A DNA stretch of 64,000 nucleotides from Oscheius sp. JU75 (lineage: Eukaryota; Nematoda; Chromadorea; Rhabditida; Rhabditidae). Made by a program: the position numbers and the translations under genes. This document shows positions 19,776 through 33,137 of this stretch, piece after piece. The stretch covers positions 186,001 to 250,000 of the forward strand of contig JASJZC010000006.1 in NCBI GenBank assembly GCA_037178855.1. The letters are read 5' to 3'. The notes beneath the pieces were generated by a model. It made no database searches, was not told the DNA's origin, and saw nothing but the letters and a program-made list of their open reading frames with translations. Within the stretch, counting starts at the first letter, position 1. The number at the start of each line of letters is the position of its first letter.

Positions 19776-21831
19776 TTCAAAATAAGCGGGAATGAGAGAC
19801 GGGAAGATACCGGGATAGTTCAGAAATCTTGTCCGATCCCTCGATATCCTATCGGGAGTTGACCTCGTCGTCATGAGGTAAGGTACGGCTGTTCGGCACT
19901 GTTTGTGATGTTGCAATAGGGCGCCAGTGATACAGTGAGGCGGCCGCCTAATTAGCTGAGCCAATTGCGACAACGGATTAGCGGATAGAGTTGATGGTTA
20001 TGGCAAATAGCTGAGGGAACGGCCTGATTGACTATGCTGTTACTGACTCCCTCTGTCTCTGTCATTTCTAGTCGGTCCCTCAACTTTCCCTCCCTCAGAT
20101 CTCCAGTTACGCGCCTGTGATCTGCCGCCTGTCACAGGTAGGCTAATCGCTAGAGCAGAGGAGGCGGCTGCTCTTTCTCTTCCCTATCCTCGATGGGTCA
20201 TCTGTGAGCTCGAAACGAACAACAGTTGTTGTCCTCCCGGCAGCTAGAGAGGCGCCATAGCCGGGTCGTCTTTTAGAGGCGAGAAATTGGACGACTGTTG
20301 TTGACGAGCCCCTGCTGGGATCAGAGTCGAGTTGCGGTCGAGGAGCAGTATTGAGAGAGACAGACAGCCAGTCAATGACAGAGTGACAGAGAATTAGAGA
20401 GACAGAGACAAACCCCTTTCTCTCCCACACCCTTTCCCCGACCATTATCACATTTTTAAAAAGGTCAGTGTGCCCTACAGAGTGTCGCCTCCCGTCTCCG
20501 CCGGCTGGCACCGGCATTTGCCTCATCTCTGTCCTTTGATGACCATCAATCTGACTCAGGTAGTATAGGTCATCCCGACACCATCTCATCGGTTCAAATC
20601 AGTCTCCTACAAGCACTCAAGAGTCCAAAACCGCCGAGCACCGAGCAGTTCCCACGGAGACTCGGAGCGCATGGTCGCGCGGGCTCTCCCCCACTCTCTG
20701 TTTGATCTGGAAATCCAGATCAGAGTCTGGCAGAAAGAGACTCGGAATCGATTCACCACCTTCCACTTTTTCACGAGTTTCGGTTGAAATCCTTTCTGCC
20801 ATCGATTATTTTTATTCCTTTCTCGAAAGTTTCCAGCCTATCCATTCGAACTTTTTGATCATTCATCATCCACTATGTACTCCCGAATTGGTCTGGTAAT
20901 TTCGTCTTTTCTATTGTTTTGTCAGCCAGACAAAAATTTATCATTTTGAGGTTTCACTGAAGAGTTTTTCTCTTTGAAATTCGACAGAAAAGCAAACCTT
21001 TTCCTTCATCAAAAATTCTGTAACTGCTAGGGATAGAACTTGGGACTTATAGTTTGACAGATAAGAATGTATCTCTGTCTCTCTGTCTCTCTCTCTGCCT
21101 CGGTGTTTTTTTGTATCTTTATCTCTCAATCTCTCTAACTCTCTAACTTTCTGTCTCTCTATCTCTAAGTGTCTCTATCTCTCTGGCTCTGTTTTTTTTT
21201 TTTTTGAAAACTTTGAGCTCTCACAGCTCTCTACGCGTGTTCCAGTGCCCTACCGACGTCAATTCCCCGCGTTCCCAGTAACTCTCTCGGCCTCTCACTC
21301 TCAAAAATGTGGCTCTGCCAGATGTTTGGACGTGAGTCCGCAAACCTGAGTGTGTTTCAAACAGAAAAAGGGTCTCTCTCTTCCACTCTGCTACAGTTCA
21401 TATTCCCTCTCGGCAGCTGCTAGGCAAGGGAGAGGCGGGAGAAGATGACGGAGGGCAAAAAGATCACGAGCCGCCCGGAGGCGCAGAGCCGAGTCGGCCT
21501 GAGAGGTACTAGAACCGGGCAAATATATGTGCGTATTGGACGAGAGTGAGGGGAGGCTTTTTAGAAAAGATATTAATTGAAACAATGATGAAACTTTTTG
21601 GAAAACTCCGGATTTTGGATCTGTTCACTCGTTTTTCGGACCCAAGTACTGTCTTTAGTCCTTCGAATCTGCAAAGCTGTAGCACATTATCTTGGCAACA
21701 ATTTTGCTAGACATCAAAAGCTGAAAAATAGAGCCTAGTGACTGAAATCTGGTTGATAAAATCTTATTCTGGCGCACTGTAGTCAAACTATCCTCTCAAG
21801 TGCATGACGAGCTCTAATTTTCAGCGGTGTT

Positions 21832-21905
21832 TCGCTCTGATAGTTTAGTGGTTAAGATAATTGTCAAGTAAAGGGACCCTGGTTCAATCCCTGCAAATGG
21901 CGATA
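21832..21905 (+). repeat. tRNA-like half element (sense head)
   Basis: CTCTGATAGTTTAGTGGTTA (A-box-like) then CCTGGTTCAATCCCTGC (B-box-like) 35 bases later. No partner head is directly upstream. The 5' part TAGTTTAGTGGTTA matches the sense head of the two-headed elements. Confidence 0.55.
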
Positions 21906-22454
21906 GTATTGTTTTTGTGTCCAAATATTCCTATCTAATGGTTAAAAAAGATAGATTACTGTAGAAATATAACACTAGAAAAGACTGCGAGTACTGTAGA
22001 AGCTGTAAAGAGTATAAGGACAGTAGAAGAGACAAAAACTAGAGCTCCATGTCTCTCTCTCTCTCTGCGAACCAGCTGAAGAGACTGAGCGTGCTGTTAA
22101 ACTGTCTCTCTCGGAGAGCGCTCTACATTACATTGTTGGTGTTACAGCAAGGAAAATTACAAATCCGCTCTCACGTTCTCGAGCGACGAGAGTCGTGATG
22201 GTTGACCAGTCCTTTACAATAAGGATGGTGGTCTCTCCGAGAGAGCGAGCGAAGTTACAACCAGACCGTGGGAATTTCAGGTCTGGGCTTGGGAGAGAGG
22301 GCTTCCCCCTGGGCTAAGTTCTGTTCTGTCAGGGCTTTTTCAGTTCAGGAATTGGGAGCCAATTTTCTGCTACGCAGTATCTGTAACCCGTAGGGTTTTA
22401 ATTTTGTGTCCCAAGTCGTCCTAGCCGTAGAAGAAAGTAAAAGGCAAAAACAAA

Positions 22455-22545
22455 GGTTTTCCTACTCATCGGAAATCGAACCGGGAACCTGTAGATTCAT
22501 AGACAAGTGCGTTGACCACTAGACTATGGTGACGAAGTTTGGCAA
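22455..22545 (-). repeat. tRNA-like half element (reverse head)
   Basis: On the + strand: CGGAAATCGAACCGGGAACC (reverse B box), then ATAGACAAGTGCGTTGACCA and CTAGACTATGG. It matches the antisense head of the two-headed family, though the A-box side is altered. Confidence 0.55.
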
Positions 22546-25500
22546 CTTTTTCTGCCGGAGTCAAATGGAGCGCGGGCTTTTCCACAGCGATTATTTGAAA
22601 TCAGATAAGTTGTCCGAACTTTCTGTGAATGATAGATAGCTATTAAGAAAAAAAGTTCTAGAACCGAGAAAATCCCTCTCTCCAAACATTCTCCAACCTA
22701 TCAGGCATGTTTTCGCGCGCTCGGCACACCGCAACCTGTTAAGGGCTGTTGGTGTCTGTGTGTGTGGAGAAGAGAGAGAGAGAGAGAGAACAGTTGATTG
22801 ATCACTTTCTAATTGGCACATCATTGCGATGACGGTGAAGGTCAAAGTTGTCTCCTTCTCTGTCTCTCTCTCGAGAGTGAGAGAGACGAGAGAGACAGAA
22901 ACCTGACCTTTGTTCCCTTAGGGCAGCAACTGGTTTTCCCGAAGTCTCATGTTGTTTTATCTGAAAAGCAAGATGATGACAGAGGAGTTCAGCTTTTTTT
23001 AATGTTCCCTTCTGAACTTCCTGCGCGCGCCACCCCACTCTCCCAACTGTGCTGCCGTCTGTTGGCTTTATGGCACTTGCCGTTGATTTACGGTCATACC
23101 GTGTCCAGAAGTCCGTCACTCAGTTGAACATATTAATCAATATTATAACAGTGGCTATATCAATTTATCATCTCTGAATCTAGAGAGCCGTTTTTCATTA
23201 AACAGGGTCAGTTGCTCTTTGGAAAATTTTGGAAAGACAGAGACAGAGAGATAGAGACAGCAATGACCCCTCCTACTGAACAAAACTATTCGGCTCCTAG
23301 AGCCGATCGGAGACTTTTTGCCCTGTTAATCAAATGGGCTGCTGGCTGGGGGCGAGTGGGTCTGTGCCGGCTCAAAAAGTCATAGTGGAGATTCTTCTCC
23401 TGGCATCTTTTCTTCTTTCAATTTTATAGGTCCTGCCACAAAACTTCGGCACTGTTATGCTTTCTTCAGAGTAGTCTGTAGGGCGGGATGGTCTCAAATT
23501 CTTTTTGACCTTCCTTCGTCTGATTTTCCTGTGATACTTGGTCCACCAAGTTTGCAAGGAGCATACTCATGCTGTGCGGCTCTCTAATCTGTCCTCTTTC
23601 TCTTCCTGTCACTCTTTCTCTGTCTCCTGTCCTTCTCATTTCCAATGGCATCTGGAAGCAGTTACGCGAGGCTCCTTCGAGTCTTCGCATCTGGCCCCTT
23701 GAACTTTCCTGTCTGTCGCGAGGGACCAGCCACTTTCCCCTTCGGTCTGAAACTAAAAAAAGGGCGGGAGGGCTGCGGTTAGAGATAGGATCGGTTGAGC
23801 TGATCTGACCTTCAGCTAGGGTACCCCATCTAGCGACTGTTTTCTCTATTTTGTCTCGAAACTTGAACAGGAAACCGGAAGTCTGAGTCAATTCTTGAGC
23901 GAGATACCATCTGTTGACTAGTTTTCCAGTGATAGTGATCTTCGGGAACCGTTCCTTGAGAGGGAAAAAGTCGTTCCCATCTCTCTATTTCTCTCTGTCT
24001 CTCTGACTCATCTGTCTCTCTGTTTCTCTGTCTCTCAGTCAGCTCGTCGGTAACTTCCAAAGACTTCTATCAATCTGTCCGATCTCGTTTTCGGCGCCGT
24101 TCCTTTTGACTGGCAACAGTGTGAATGTGTGTGTGTCGGCTGTCAGTACTGCTGCCGGCCCACAACAGGTGGAAGCGATTTGTCGCTGTGGCCAAATGCG
24201 CCGCTGCCGAGATGAGACGGCTTCGCGCACTACAATTAATGGCAGGATGGAAGAAGTGAGGGACAGATCGGGCTCCTGCAGTTTTGAGTACGGTAGTGAC
24301 AGAGAATCAGAAAAATAGAGATGCAGAGAGACAGGAATTCGGAGAGACAGAGAGATAGTGAGACAGACAAAAGCTCATCCAGTTTTCACAAAGCAATCTT
24401 TTCCGATGAGCTCTTACTGCAGACCCCTTTCCCTTAGCCCCTGTCTCATTCCCTGATTGATGTCTGTGAGTGCGCGCCTGTTCTCGACTCTAACTGACAG
24501 TTGTGCCCCTAGGCTCTCTGAGATATGACTGGCTCCCGAGTCTTCACTACAGTTTCAAAATCAGATAGTCAAGCAACCAAGATTTTTTGTATAGATAGTC
24601 AGGGGTCTTCTCCGCTCCTGAGCTCCGTATCTCTTCCTATTTTTTTTCCTATTTTTTTTCTCTGTCGCCCATAGAGTACTGTATCTTCTTTCGAATGAGT
24701 CTCTACCCCAAAATCTATGATCTAGCCGTTGAAGGTAGTCATAGAGTCTCGTTTAGTGACCATTCGAGTGACCCAACAGCCGTGGCAACAACTTTACAAC
24801 AGCTCGTACTAGAGAGAGGGTGACGAGGTGGGGGAGATCAAGTGAGATGAGAAACGTCCAAGCCTACTAGAACTCTCTATTTCTTTATTTCTGTCTCTTT
24901 GTCTCTCTCTCTCTCTCTGTCTTTCTGTATCTGTGTCTCTCTGTCTCGTTCCTATTCTCTATCCAAAAGTGAGGGCGTGGTCAGACCCTAGAGAGAACTG
25001 AGCCGCCGCCGGAATGGCAACAGCTGGCTCTGTAGAAGGCTCCGCCCTGGACTAACGCGAGATACAGTATCGCGTTTCGACTGGCCCGACACCGGATACC
25101 TTTTGGACCCTCTCTCTCTCTGCCTCTCTCGAGCCGCCTTAGCACCTCATTAGTATTTTGACTCTCCTCATCCTCCTCTTGACTCATGTGTCCTTTGGAG
25201 AAAAGCCTGTGACCACATTCCCTGCAGCTGTTTCAGAAATCCCGAGGAGCTACCCCGCCAGCGCACATCTGTTCCAAATGCCTTTATCCTTTATGGTTAC
25301 GTGAAAGAATTTACTACGCTGCCAGATGAGGGCCCCAGAGGGAGGGGGGATTATGTGAGTCACTGGGGGTCAGGAATTGGGTTCATTCATAAGAGAGACG
25401 AGAATCAAGTGAACCTCTTTCTTGTTCAGCTACTGTAAATCTCTTATTTTGGTCCCATGAACTCTTACTGACTTCCTCACACTGGCAAGGGACTCTCAGA

Positions 25501-27609
25501 CTCTTGTTGTATCATAGACTCACTGACATTCTCCTGTCCAGATCTCTCTAGAACATTCTGGTCATTTTTATCAATATCACTCTCACCCTAACTTTAGATT
25601 CTGCCTTGTAGTTCAGAAAGGGATATCTAGTCCAAACCATTGACCTGTACTCTCTGTCTCTTTTCTTGGCCAGAGTAGCTAGCACCCTTTTGACTAATTC
25701 TGTCCTGTCCTCTTGACTCACAATCTCAGAACACTTTTACTGTCTCTCCTCTCGACTCATCCCTTAACCAGTTCGACCAGTACTCATGTACAGGCTCTCT
25801 ATCAGGTAGACTATGTCTCGTAACCTCTTGACTCTTACTGGCTGAGACACGTCTCTTGACTGACTCTGTCCTCTACCCTTCACTTACGGTCCCAGAATCA
25901 TTAGGAGCGTCTATACTCTCGACTCTTTCTTTGACCAGTTCACCCAGTTCTCATCGAATAGTCTCTTTTGACTCATACTCTTAGCCGAGAGTCTCTTCCA
26001 GTCTCCTTATCCTCTCCCTTAACTTTCTCCCTGTTCCTCCAAAGAACTTGCCGTGTACAGGTTAGGAAAAAGTGAGAGCGAATAGCACTGGATCGTAAAT
26101 CTCGACCAGCTTTCACCTCCCTTCCTGCTAATTGGAGAGACACCGATGGCAAACCTGATCCCTCTGATTGAAACTTTCGGTAGCCTTATCATTAGCTTTT
26201 ATTGCTTCCATTCCCCCTTTTTGCGCGCCTTGTTGCGGTCTCGAGAAAGTTACAACCCCGAGGGACAGGCTGTGTGTATGTTTTGCCACCCGTGCCCATA
26301 TAGCGGGAACCTTGTTGGGCCCCCGTCAGGTGACATGGGCTGGCAGAGAAAGTTTCAGAAACAGGATCTTCTGCTTGGGTTAGAGAGAGAGAGAGAGAGA
26401 GTTGCTACGAGATCAATTTGTCTTTTTGTTGTCATTTCTTGTCATGCCCGACGGCATCGGGGAAAGAGAGAGGCAGATAACTTCACTTCTCTCTTGTATG
26501 AGAGAGAGATCACGTCTCTTTTTTGCTTGGAATACTGTAGTTCATTTGAATACTGTAGATTACTGTAATGACTCTGTATTTCTGTCTCTCTGTCTCTCTG
26601 TCTCTCTGCCTATTCGACTACTGTACTACTGTACCTCTGTCCCACGTCTCCCTCGTTCTCGATAATGAAACATGTCCTAACCCGTCACAAGACTGGCCTC
26701 TGGCTGTGTGGGTAGAAGAGAGAGAGAGAGAGAGAGAGACCGGTACGTTAGCAGAAGACACACATGACCCAAGCCAACTTGAGATTTTTATAGCAAGACA
26801 AAGGGGAGTCTTACTGTAGCGGTTCTGCAGAAAGGTGACTACTTCATAGCAATCTTTTAAAGCTGGTCGTTGTGGCAAATCCTGAGAGTTTTAGGATTCA
26901 GTTGGTACGATACAGTGAGCACGTAAGCTGACTTGAAGGAGCATGGGTTCCGAAATTACTTATGCGAGGTGGTACTGGTGCGACACCGAGGTCTTTCCAG
27001 CATAATGTTTTTCTGCGAAATTCTCGTGGGCTTGAGCTTTGTAGAATATGGTTTGGTAGAGTGAAACTTCCTTCTTCTTCAAAACTCACTCTTTTCCCTC
27101 CTATCTCATCTCTCCCCCTTCCCGCCAAAACCTGCCCCTTATACATATGTTTTCCCGGAAGGAGAGTGAGTGAGGTCGTCGGCCTTGATGTTGCCGTTAT
27201 CTGCTTCCTAGACGCGTGTTTCTTGTTCAGGGGGGCCCAGGCCTGAAGGGCTGATCGAGTTCGGAAGCGAGTTTGCCTTCTCTTTCCCCCCTGCCACCAG
27301 CCATCTTGCGCCCGATGGCAAAAAAGGGAAAGTACACGCCTGCCCCTAGCGCGCTCGCTTCCACGTTAACGTTTCCTCTTTTCGCCTCAGGACTTGAGGC
27401 CAATTCTAGCGTTTTCACTTCACTCTCTAGACTTTCTCTCTCTACTCGATTTGTGACTCTGCTCTCCCGCTTTCCTACAATGTCTCTTTGCTTACTGTAC
27501 TTTCCGCTCCTTTGTTAGACACAGAGAAACATGGTGAAAAACAGTTGCGAATGATGGAAAACCCCTCCAAACGTTATTTTCAAGATATACATAAGAAGGC
27601 AAAAACGTT

Positions 27610-27690
27610 TTTAATGCTCGGGATACGAACCCGTCTAGTGCTTCGGATCTGTACTCGGAACGCTAACCGACTGAGAGCCGACGCGTCAAA
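27610..27690 (-). repeat. Single-headed tRNA-like repeat (family B), reverse copy
   Basis: The reverse complement reads GGCTCTCAGTCGGTTAGCGT, then after ~25 bases GACGGGTTCGTATCCCGAGC. The A and B boxes are well kept, but the 5' end does not pair as a seven-base acceptor stem. It is the same family as 5186 and 48592. Confidence 0.55.
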
Positions 27691-28114
27691 TTCCGAATGT
27701 ACATGACAGCCGGAGTTGGCCTAATACGCAAAGCGCCTTCCTTTTTGGTTGTTAGACTCACCGATTCGACGGTCGATGGGCCCACGGTTTAAATATGGGC
27801 TTCAATTTTTCCTAATGAACTGCTTGTTTTTCTCTCACCTCTCGACATTCCACTCACTTCTCAGTGTTATTTCCGATCATGTCTTGGCTTTTTTCTTTAG
27901 GACCTTCCGAAAAATAAAGTGTTCCAGAAAAAAGGGTGTCTTATTGAATAGTACCAAACCCTAGCTCGAAAGGTGGGAAAATTGGTTAGATGCCGATCGG
28001 GATTGAACCAAGAGCCCATAGACGGATGTGGAATGGTAAGGCCCAAACAAGCGATTTCCACCCATACGATCTCATTTTCTAACATAACTTGACATTTTTC
28101 TATCCCCCGACTCT

Positions 28115-28275
28115 CATTTTGTCTCAGACTTCAAAATCATAAGCATAGCCCGGCAGAAAAGTCATCCACCCCCTCTCTTGACTCATACTCTCTGTTTCTA
28201 AAGAAGTCATATCGTATATATCTCCTTTCCGTACTCCAGCCGTTCTTTCCCCAGACCGTCTCGGGAGCCCAGAAG
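28115..28275 (+). repeat. Dispersed repeat, shared with 30325-30485
   Basis: Starts CAGACTTCAAAATCATAAGC and continues with GAAAAGTCATCCACCCCCTC, CTTGACTCATACTC and CCGTCTCGGGAGCCCAGAAG. The same blocks, in the same order, occur in the first intron of the zinc-finger gene. Confidence 0.6.
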
Positions 28276-30015
28276 GTATGAATGTATGGGCCAAACTGTT
28301 TCATTTCCACCATAGCAGACTTCAAAAGTTCGCGTTGCTTCTCCCTAGGACACTTCTTGTTTGGCAGCTGCTCGCCAAAAAAGGGGCATTGTTTTTGGAA
28401 TGTATAGCCAACAACAGGTCAAAGTCTCCTATTTTTGCTAGTTTTGTGACCTTTGAAGGTCTGTTTGTATAACTATAAGTTCTCGAATCGTTCTGTTCCG
28501 AAACACTTCTTCTCCCGTCAGAGAGACAGAAAAGTATTTATGTCATGTAGTCTCCAATGTTTCGAAATTTCTGTTTCTACAAAAATACATCACAAGGAAG
28601 TCACCTATCTGTTTGTCTAACGGTACTCCCCCCTTGCCAATCAATTTCCAAACTTCTTCACGTTCGGGTCATGTGTCTCCCGAGGAGACACGAGAATGCT
28701 TCGGCTCCAATGTGAAAACAACTTTCACTTTTTTCCTCAAATACAATTGATCTGGTCGGTAAAATGGAATGCCAAGTTATTAAAAAGTACAGTGGACTGA
28801 GCCGGTACAGGTGTAGCAGAAGTAGTCATAAAAACACGTTCGCTTCGAACTGGTTCCCCATATTTGTAATGCCCTCTAAAGATTGCAAAAGAGAACGGTG
28901 TGGTTAGACTGACACATTTCCCTCAAACTAAAATGTCCAGAAAGTTTCATAAGTTTATCGACTGGTAGAGTTTTTGACCGGATCTGAACCCCTTTATCTC
29001 ATCCATATTATTCGTAAAAGCATTGTCTCTTCGGGAAAATTATTCTCCTCAGAACCCTCCTTTTTCTCTCACACGTATTGTCTTGGCAACAACACTTTAC
29101 TTCAAAAATAGTTCTAGAGGATTTTGAAGTCCCACCCATACTCAATCGTCTACTGAAGCTGGAAAAAATGGATGGAACAGGGCAGAAAGCATGTGGTTAC
29201 AGTACCCCAGACCAAGTAGCTCTCTGAGGTACTGTAAAATGGTAACAGGTAGAAGATTGGAATAGAGAACAAACTGCGTCTACCTGAGACGAAAAATCGG
29301 CGAGTACATCTGGGCCCGCTGTCTCTCCGATGTTCACCATGTTACACACCAGTCACCCAGAACTTTTACAAACATTTGCATTACAGCATTGTTACAGTAC
29401 AGGGGAATCCCCCGACGAAAGTTTACACTTCAAAGTAGGTGTGTTCAGACCGTGGGAAAAAAGCGTTGTTCCCACGGTCTGGATTTGAAGAAAAGACGAG
29501 GAGACCTAGAATAAGAGAATGTACAGTAGATTACAGGCCTAGACTGACTCTTTTGGGTACTGTGAACTTCCTGTCTCTCCTGCAATGTCTCGGAATCCAG
29601 AAAGGCAGAGAGACAATGAGTGAGATGGCCTCCTTGCCCCTTCCTAACTTGTCTCCCTGTCTCCATCGTCTTTCCATATCCTCTTTCTGCTCTAGATCTT
29701 TCTCAGGATCCTACTGTAGGTCTATCTCTGTCTCTCTCTCGTGGCTGTCGGCCCTTTGGACGTGTGTGTGGGCGGAGCTTCGAGAGACAGGGGGCAGGAG
29801 AGACGTATCTGCCGATCAACTCTCGGCATTCCAATTTTTCTTCTGTGTCTCTGAAACTAGTTCCAGTCGCAATGATAACTTTTCTCTAGCCTGTCTATTG
29901 ATTTTTACTCCCCCTTTCCATCTCCATCTCTCTCTCTCACTCTCACTCTTCCTCTATCCCCAAAGAACTTCCCGATTTCCAATTTTCAGGTGAATGAACT
30001 ACTGATCTCATCTTT

Positions 30016-33000
30016 ATGAAAAATAGTCCATTCCCTCTGTCACCGAGTCTCCAGTTCAGCGAAGAATTCCCCACAATGGAGGCCCTACATCCCGGAATGA
30101 TGCACCACAATCCATACGAGCTTGTCAAAAATGAGCCCGTCGACTCACCGCCCAAAATTTTGGACACTTCCAGGAAAAGTGAGTCGTGTGGAAGAGTATG
30201 AAATATCCGAGCCCTTTGTTCATCTACGGCCGGGATTGGACCAATGTTCTCTATACGGTTCAGATTGGTAGACAGGAAATTCACACCCGTACGGTCTCGA
30301 ATCACCAGAAAATTGTCAGATTTCAAAATCGTAGGTCTAGCTCGCTAGAAATGTCATCCGCCCCCTCTCGTCGCCTTCCTTGACTCATTCCTGACTTTCT
30401 GTCCAAGGGAATGTTCTTTTTCTTATCCTCTTAGTACTATTTCCTCTCACTTTTTGTCCCGTATCGTCTCGGGAGCCCCCATAAAGTGGGAAGGAATGGG
30501 TCAGCAGAGGGCCTGATGGATTGCGGCACCTGTCGGCAGCTCAGTCGATCACTCTATCTCTCTCTGAGCAGGCACGAGAAGGCTCCTAGGGGAGATAGGA
30601 GCTGTAGTTGGAGAGAAAGAGAGAGGGAGAGACAGAGAGGGCTGGATCCCCGTAGGACCTTAAGCTTAAAATGGCCTTGACTGTAAAGTATGTGGACATG
30701 AGTCAAAGGCTGGCTGGCTCAGAGTTGGTCATCCTTTAGATATTTTAGGATCTAGGAATGAGTCAATCTCTCAATCTTCTCAAAACCCACGACTCGCTAA
30801 ATTCAGACAGCATGCTAGGACTCAACGTACCCTCAGAGTCATTCTTTGCAGTATACCCAACACCGGATATGCTTCTGGGAGTGACGAACTTCAGTCTACA
30901 GCCCTCTTTTGCTCCTCAGCATAACAACAACAACCACGAGCATCTGAATGCGAATCATTCGAGGCAGAGCAGTAATGGTAAGGGTGAGTCGATAGACTCA
31001 AACTGATTGTTCGACTTTTGAAGGAAGGAGTCTTGCAGCGGATCGAAAGAGGCCCTACCCGTGCAACATCTGTCCGTCGAGGTTCGGAAGCAAGATGGAG
31101 CTGGAGGAGCATCAGAACAGTCATACAGGGATGAAGCCGTTCGAGTGTGATGTGAGTTCAAAGAGACAGAAAGACCGAGAGGCAGACAGACAAACAAAGA
31201 GACAGAGTGAGTGACTTCTTCCAGGTCTGCAAAGCCCGATTCAACCGTCGCTCGACCCTCTGGAACCACAAACGGATACACTCTGATGCCAAGCCATTCG
31301 TCTGTACCGTTTGTCAGATGACTTTCAAATGGAAAAACAGCTTGAAGGTTGGTCTTTTGTCGTAAAACTATGCTAACTTTATTACTAACAGGTTCATAAA
31401 GTGTTTGGTAGGTTACTGTCGTTCTGTGACTGTGCTTTGATAGCAGGACATGGTGTAACTGTTAAGTTTCAGTGTCACAAGGAGATGCATCAGAGGAAGA
31501 ATGAGTCGAGCGGCCATCTTGACAACGATCTTCGACAACTGACTTATGCGACAGCGGCGAAGAAAAAATTGGTGAGTTCTGAAACAAATAGACTGAGAGA
31601 CAGTGACAGAGACAACATCAATCATTCTGCTTACAGCTCGAGAACCAAGGTGAGGACATCAACGGCAATCCGGCCACTTCCCTGGCCAGTTCTGTCCACA
31701 GCCAGCCCTTGATAACCACGACCACACCGAAAAAGAAAAACAACAAGTCTGCCATGTCGAATGGACTCTCGCAACTTCACTTGAACTCACTTCAACAGCC
31801 ACTCCAAGCCAGTTCTCTGATCCCTCCCTCGGATCATCATTTGGAGCTGGACACCAGTCAGCTGGACTCATTGGTTAGCAACAACCATGGGAACATGTTG
31901 CTGCATCTTTATGGGTGAGTGAGGGACAGAGACAGAGACAGAGACTAAACAAAATAGTTTCAGCGACATGGACAATTCCCTGGCTCCTCGACATGCCACA
32001 TCCATGTTAACCGGTCTCGATGACAATGGCATGCTCACCGGACAGCTCCTCTCGGACGGGAAGTCCGACTCACCGATGGGTGGAGCCCCAGCCCCTATTA
32101 ACATCCACATGCCGATCAACATCCTTCAGTACAGACCTGTCACTCAGCTGGTAAGACCTTTTCTAAGCTTTGCTATAGAGACTGTCTAGCCCTCTGTGCA
32201 TCATCTGACCTCCACATCGCTCCAGTCCGTTGGAGTCGACTACACGACTTCGGATAACAACAGTCTTTCTCAGCCGCAGTACATTGTGACGGCACCGTCT
32301 GAAATGATGCTGCCCCAGGGATTGGGATACCCTCAGCAGGTAAGAATTCTCACTGAGTGAAGATAAGCTTGTAGTAAGAGACCCACTGTATAGGAAAATG
32401 ACGACAACGAAGTGATATAGTTGAGGCACGGGCACGCCCAAGCCAAAAACGAAAGCCAGTTTAGTTTTATCTCCCGTGTCACCCCCGTACCATTTTGCGC
32501 CGGTCAATCCTCATATACATTGGGTGCAGGGCCTCCAAGTCAGCTTTCGGGCTCAAGTAATCGTACCAGCGGTACCCTTAGACCATGATCGTTGTAGAAC
32601 GAGTTTACCGAAGTAGCTTCGAGAGTGGTCTAGGGAAAGATACTGCTTTTTGCAAGGGGAGAGGGCTCTAGCCTCGCTTCATGTCAGGCCCTTTTTTCGG
32701 CGAGTGTTTTAAAATCACTTTATAATACAAGAGCACCGCTGTTAGGAAAGTCTACAGTTTGCAATGGAAAATTGTGTTTTAAGGCGGAAAAACTAAAGAC
32801 CGATTCCAAATAAATTGGCTGAAAAATGAAGTATTGCTTCCGAAATGGAATCGGAAGGCCCGGGCTGTCTCTCTGTCTAACGAGCCTAATGTCCGAAGAT
32901 AGGGTCAAAGTAGAGGACCCTTTAGTACCGTACCTCATCCAATAGTCGTTCCAGTTGGACCAATGCGTGATTCTGACCACGGGACAGGACGCCTACATGC

Positions 33001-33137
33001 CCAACTTTGACTACAACATGCTCCAGCAGCACTACCAGTTGGCCCCTCCGGAGCCCCAGCAGATGCAGCAGCAGCCGCCGCAGCAACAGCAGCAGTCCGG
33101 CGACGAGGAGAAGGTCGTTCCGTATGAGCAGTGGTGA
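30016..33137 (+). CDS. C2H2 zinc-finger transcription factor (three tandem fingers)
   Basis: Start at 30016 (MKNSPFPLSPSLQFSEEFPT), just after an acceptor at ~29989. Exons: 30016-30178, 30756-30977, 31024-31151, 31224-31347, 31473-31571, 31637-31914, 31964-32150, 32226-32339 and 32955-33137, all phases consistent. Three C2H2 fingers: YPCNICPSRFGSKMELEEHQ..H, FECDVCKARFNRRSTLWNHK..H and FVCTVCQMTFKWKNSLKCHK..H. They are joined by TGMKP and SDAKP linkers; finger boundaries coincide with introns. The N-terminal part is Asn/Ser-rich. The C-terminal part is Gln/Pro-rich (QQQPPQQQQQ), typical of activation regions. Resembles nematode neuronal-fate factors such as LSY-2, but this is not certain. Nuclear. 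A poly(A) signal lies at 33574. Confidence 0.9.
30325..30485 (+). repeat. Dispersed repeat, partner of 28115-28275
   Basis: In intron 1 of the zinc-finger gene: CAGATTTCAAAATCGTAGGT, GAAATGTCATCCGCCCCCTC, CTTGACTCATTCCTGAC and CGTCTCGGGAGCCCCCATAA. A weak reverse B-box (GGCCGGGATTGGACCAATG) lies just upstream at ~30225. Confidence 0.6.
32440..32735 (+). repeat. Dispersed repeat family C, copy A
   Basis: In the last intron of the zinc-finger gene. Shared blocks: CGTGTCACCCCCGTACCAT, AGCTTTCGGGCTCAAGTAAT, CGTACCAGCGGTACCCTTAG, ACCATGATCGTTGTAGAACG and GAAGTAGCTTCGAGAGTGGT. The same blocks occur in order near 50.3 and 60.9 kb. Confidence 0.85.

Larger units (their letters stand above)
19776..30015. 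other. 10.2-kb gene-free stretch upstream of the zinc-finger gene
   Basis: I find no chain of exons here in either direction. It contains tRNA-like fragments (21.8, 22.5, 27.6 kb) and many short GA- or CT-rich simple repeats (21070-21190, 22770-22790, 23990-24040, 24890-24950, 26380-26400, 26720-26740). It also has scattered CTACTGTAG/TACTGTA words near 24.7, 26.5 and 29.5 kb, and a degenerate pair of repeats at 28.1 kb. A long upstream regulatory region or large 5' intron for the C2H2 factor at 30.0 kb is a reasonable reading. Confidence 0.5.

Noticed and set aside
20143..20589. 148-codon minus-strand frame in the gene-free region
   Set aside because: Runs through simple repeat, has no family-like motif and no splice partners.
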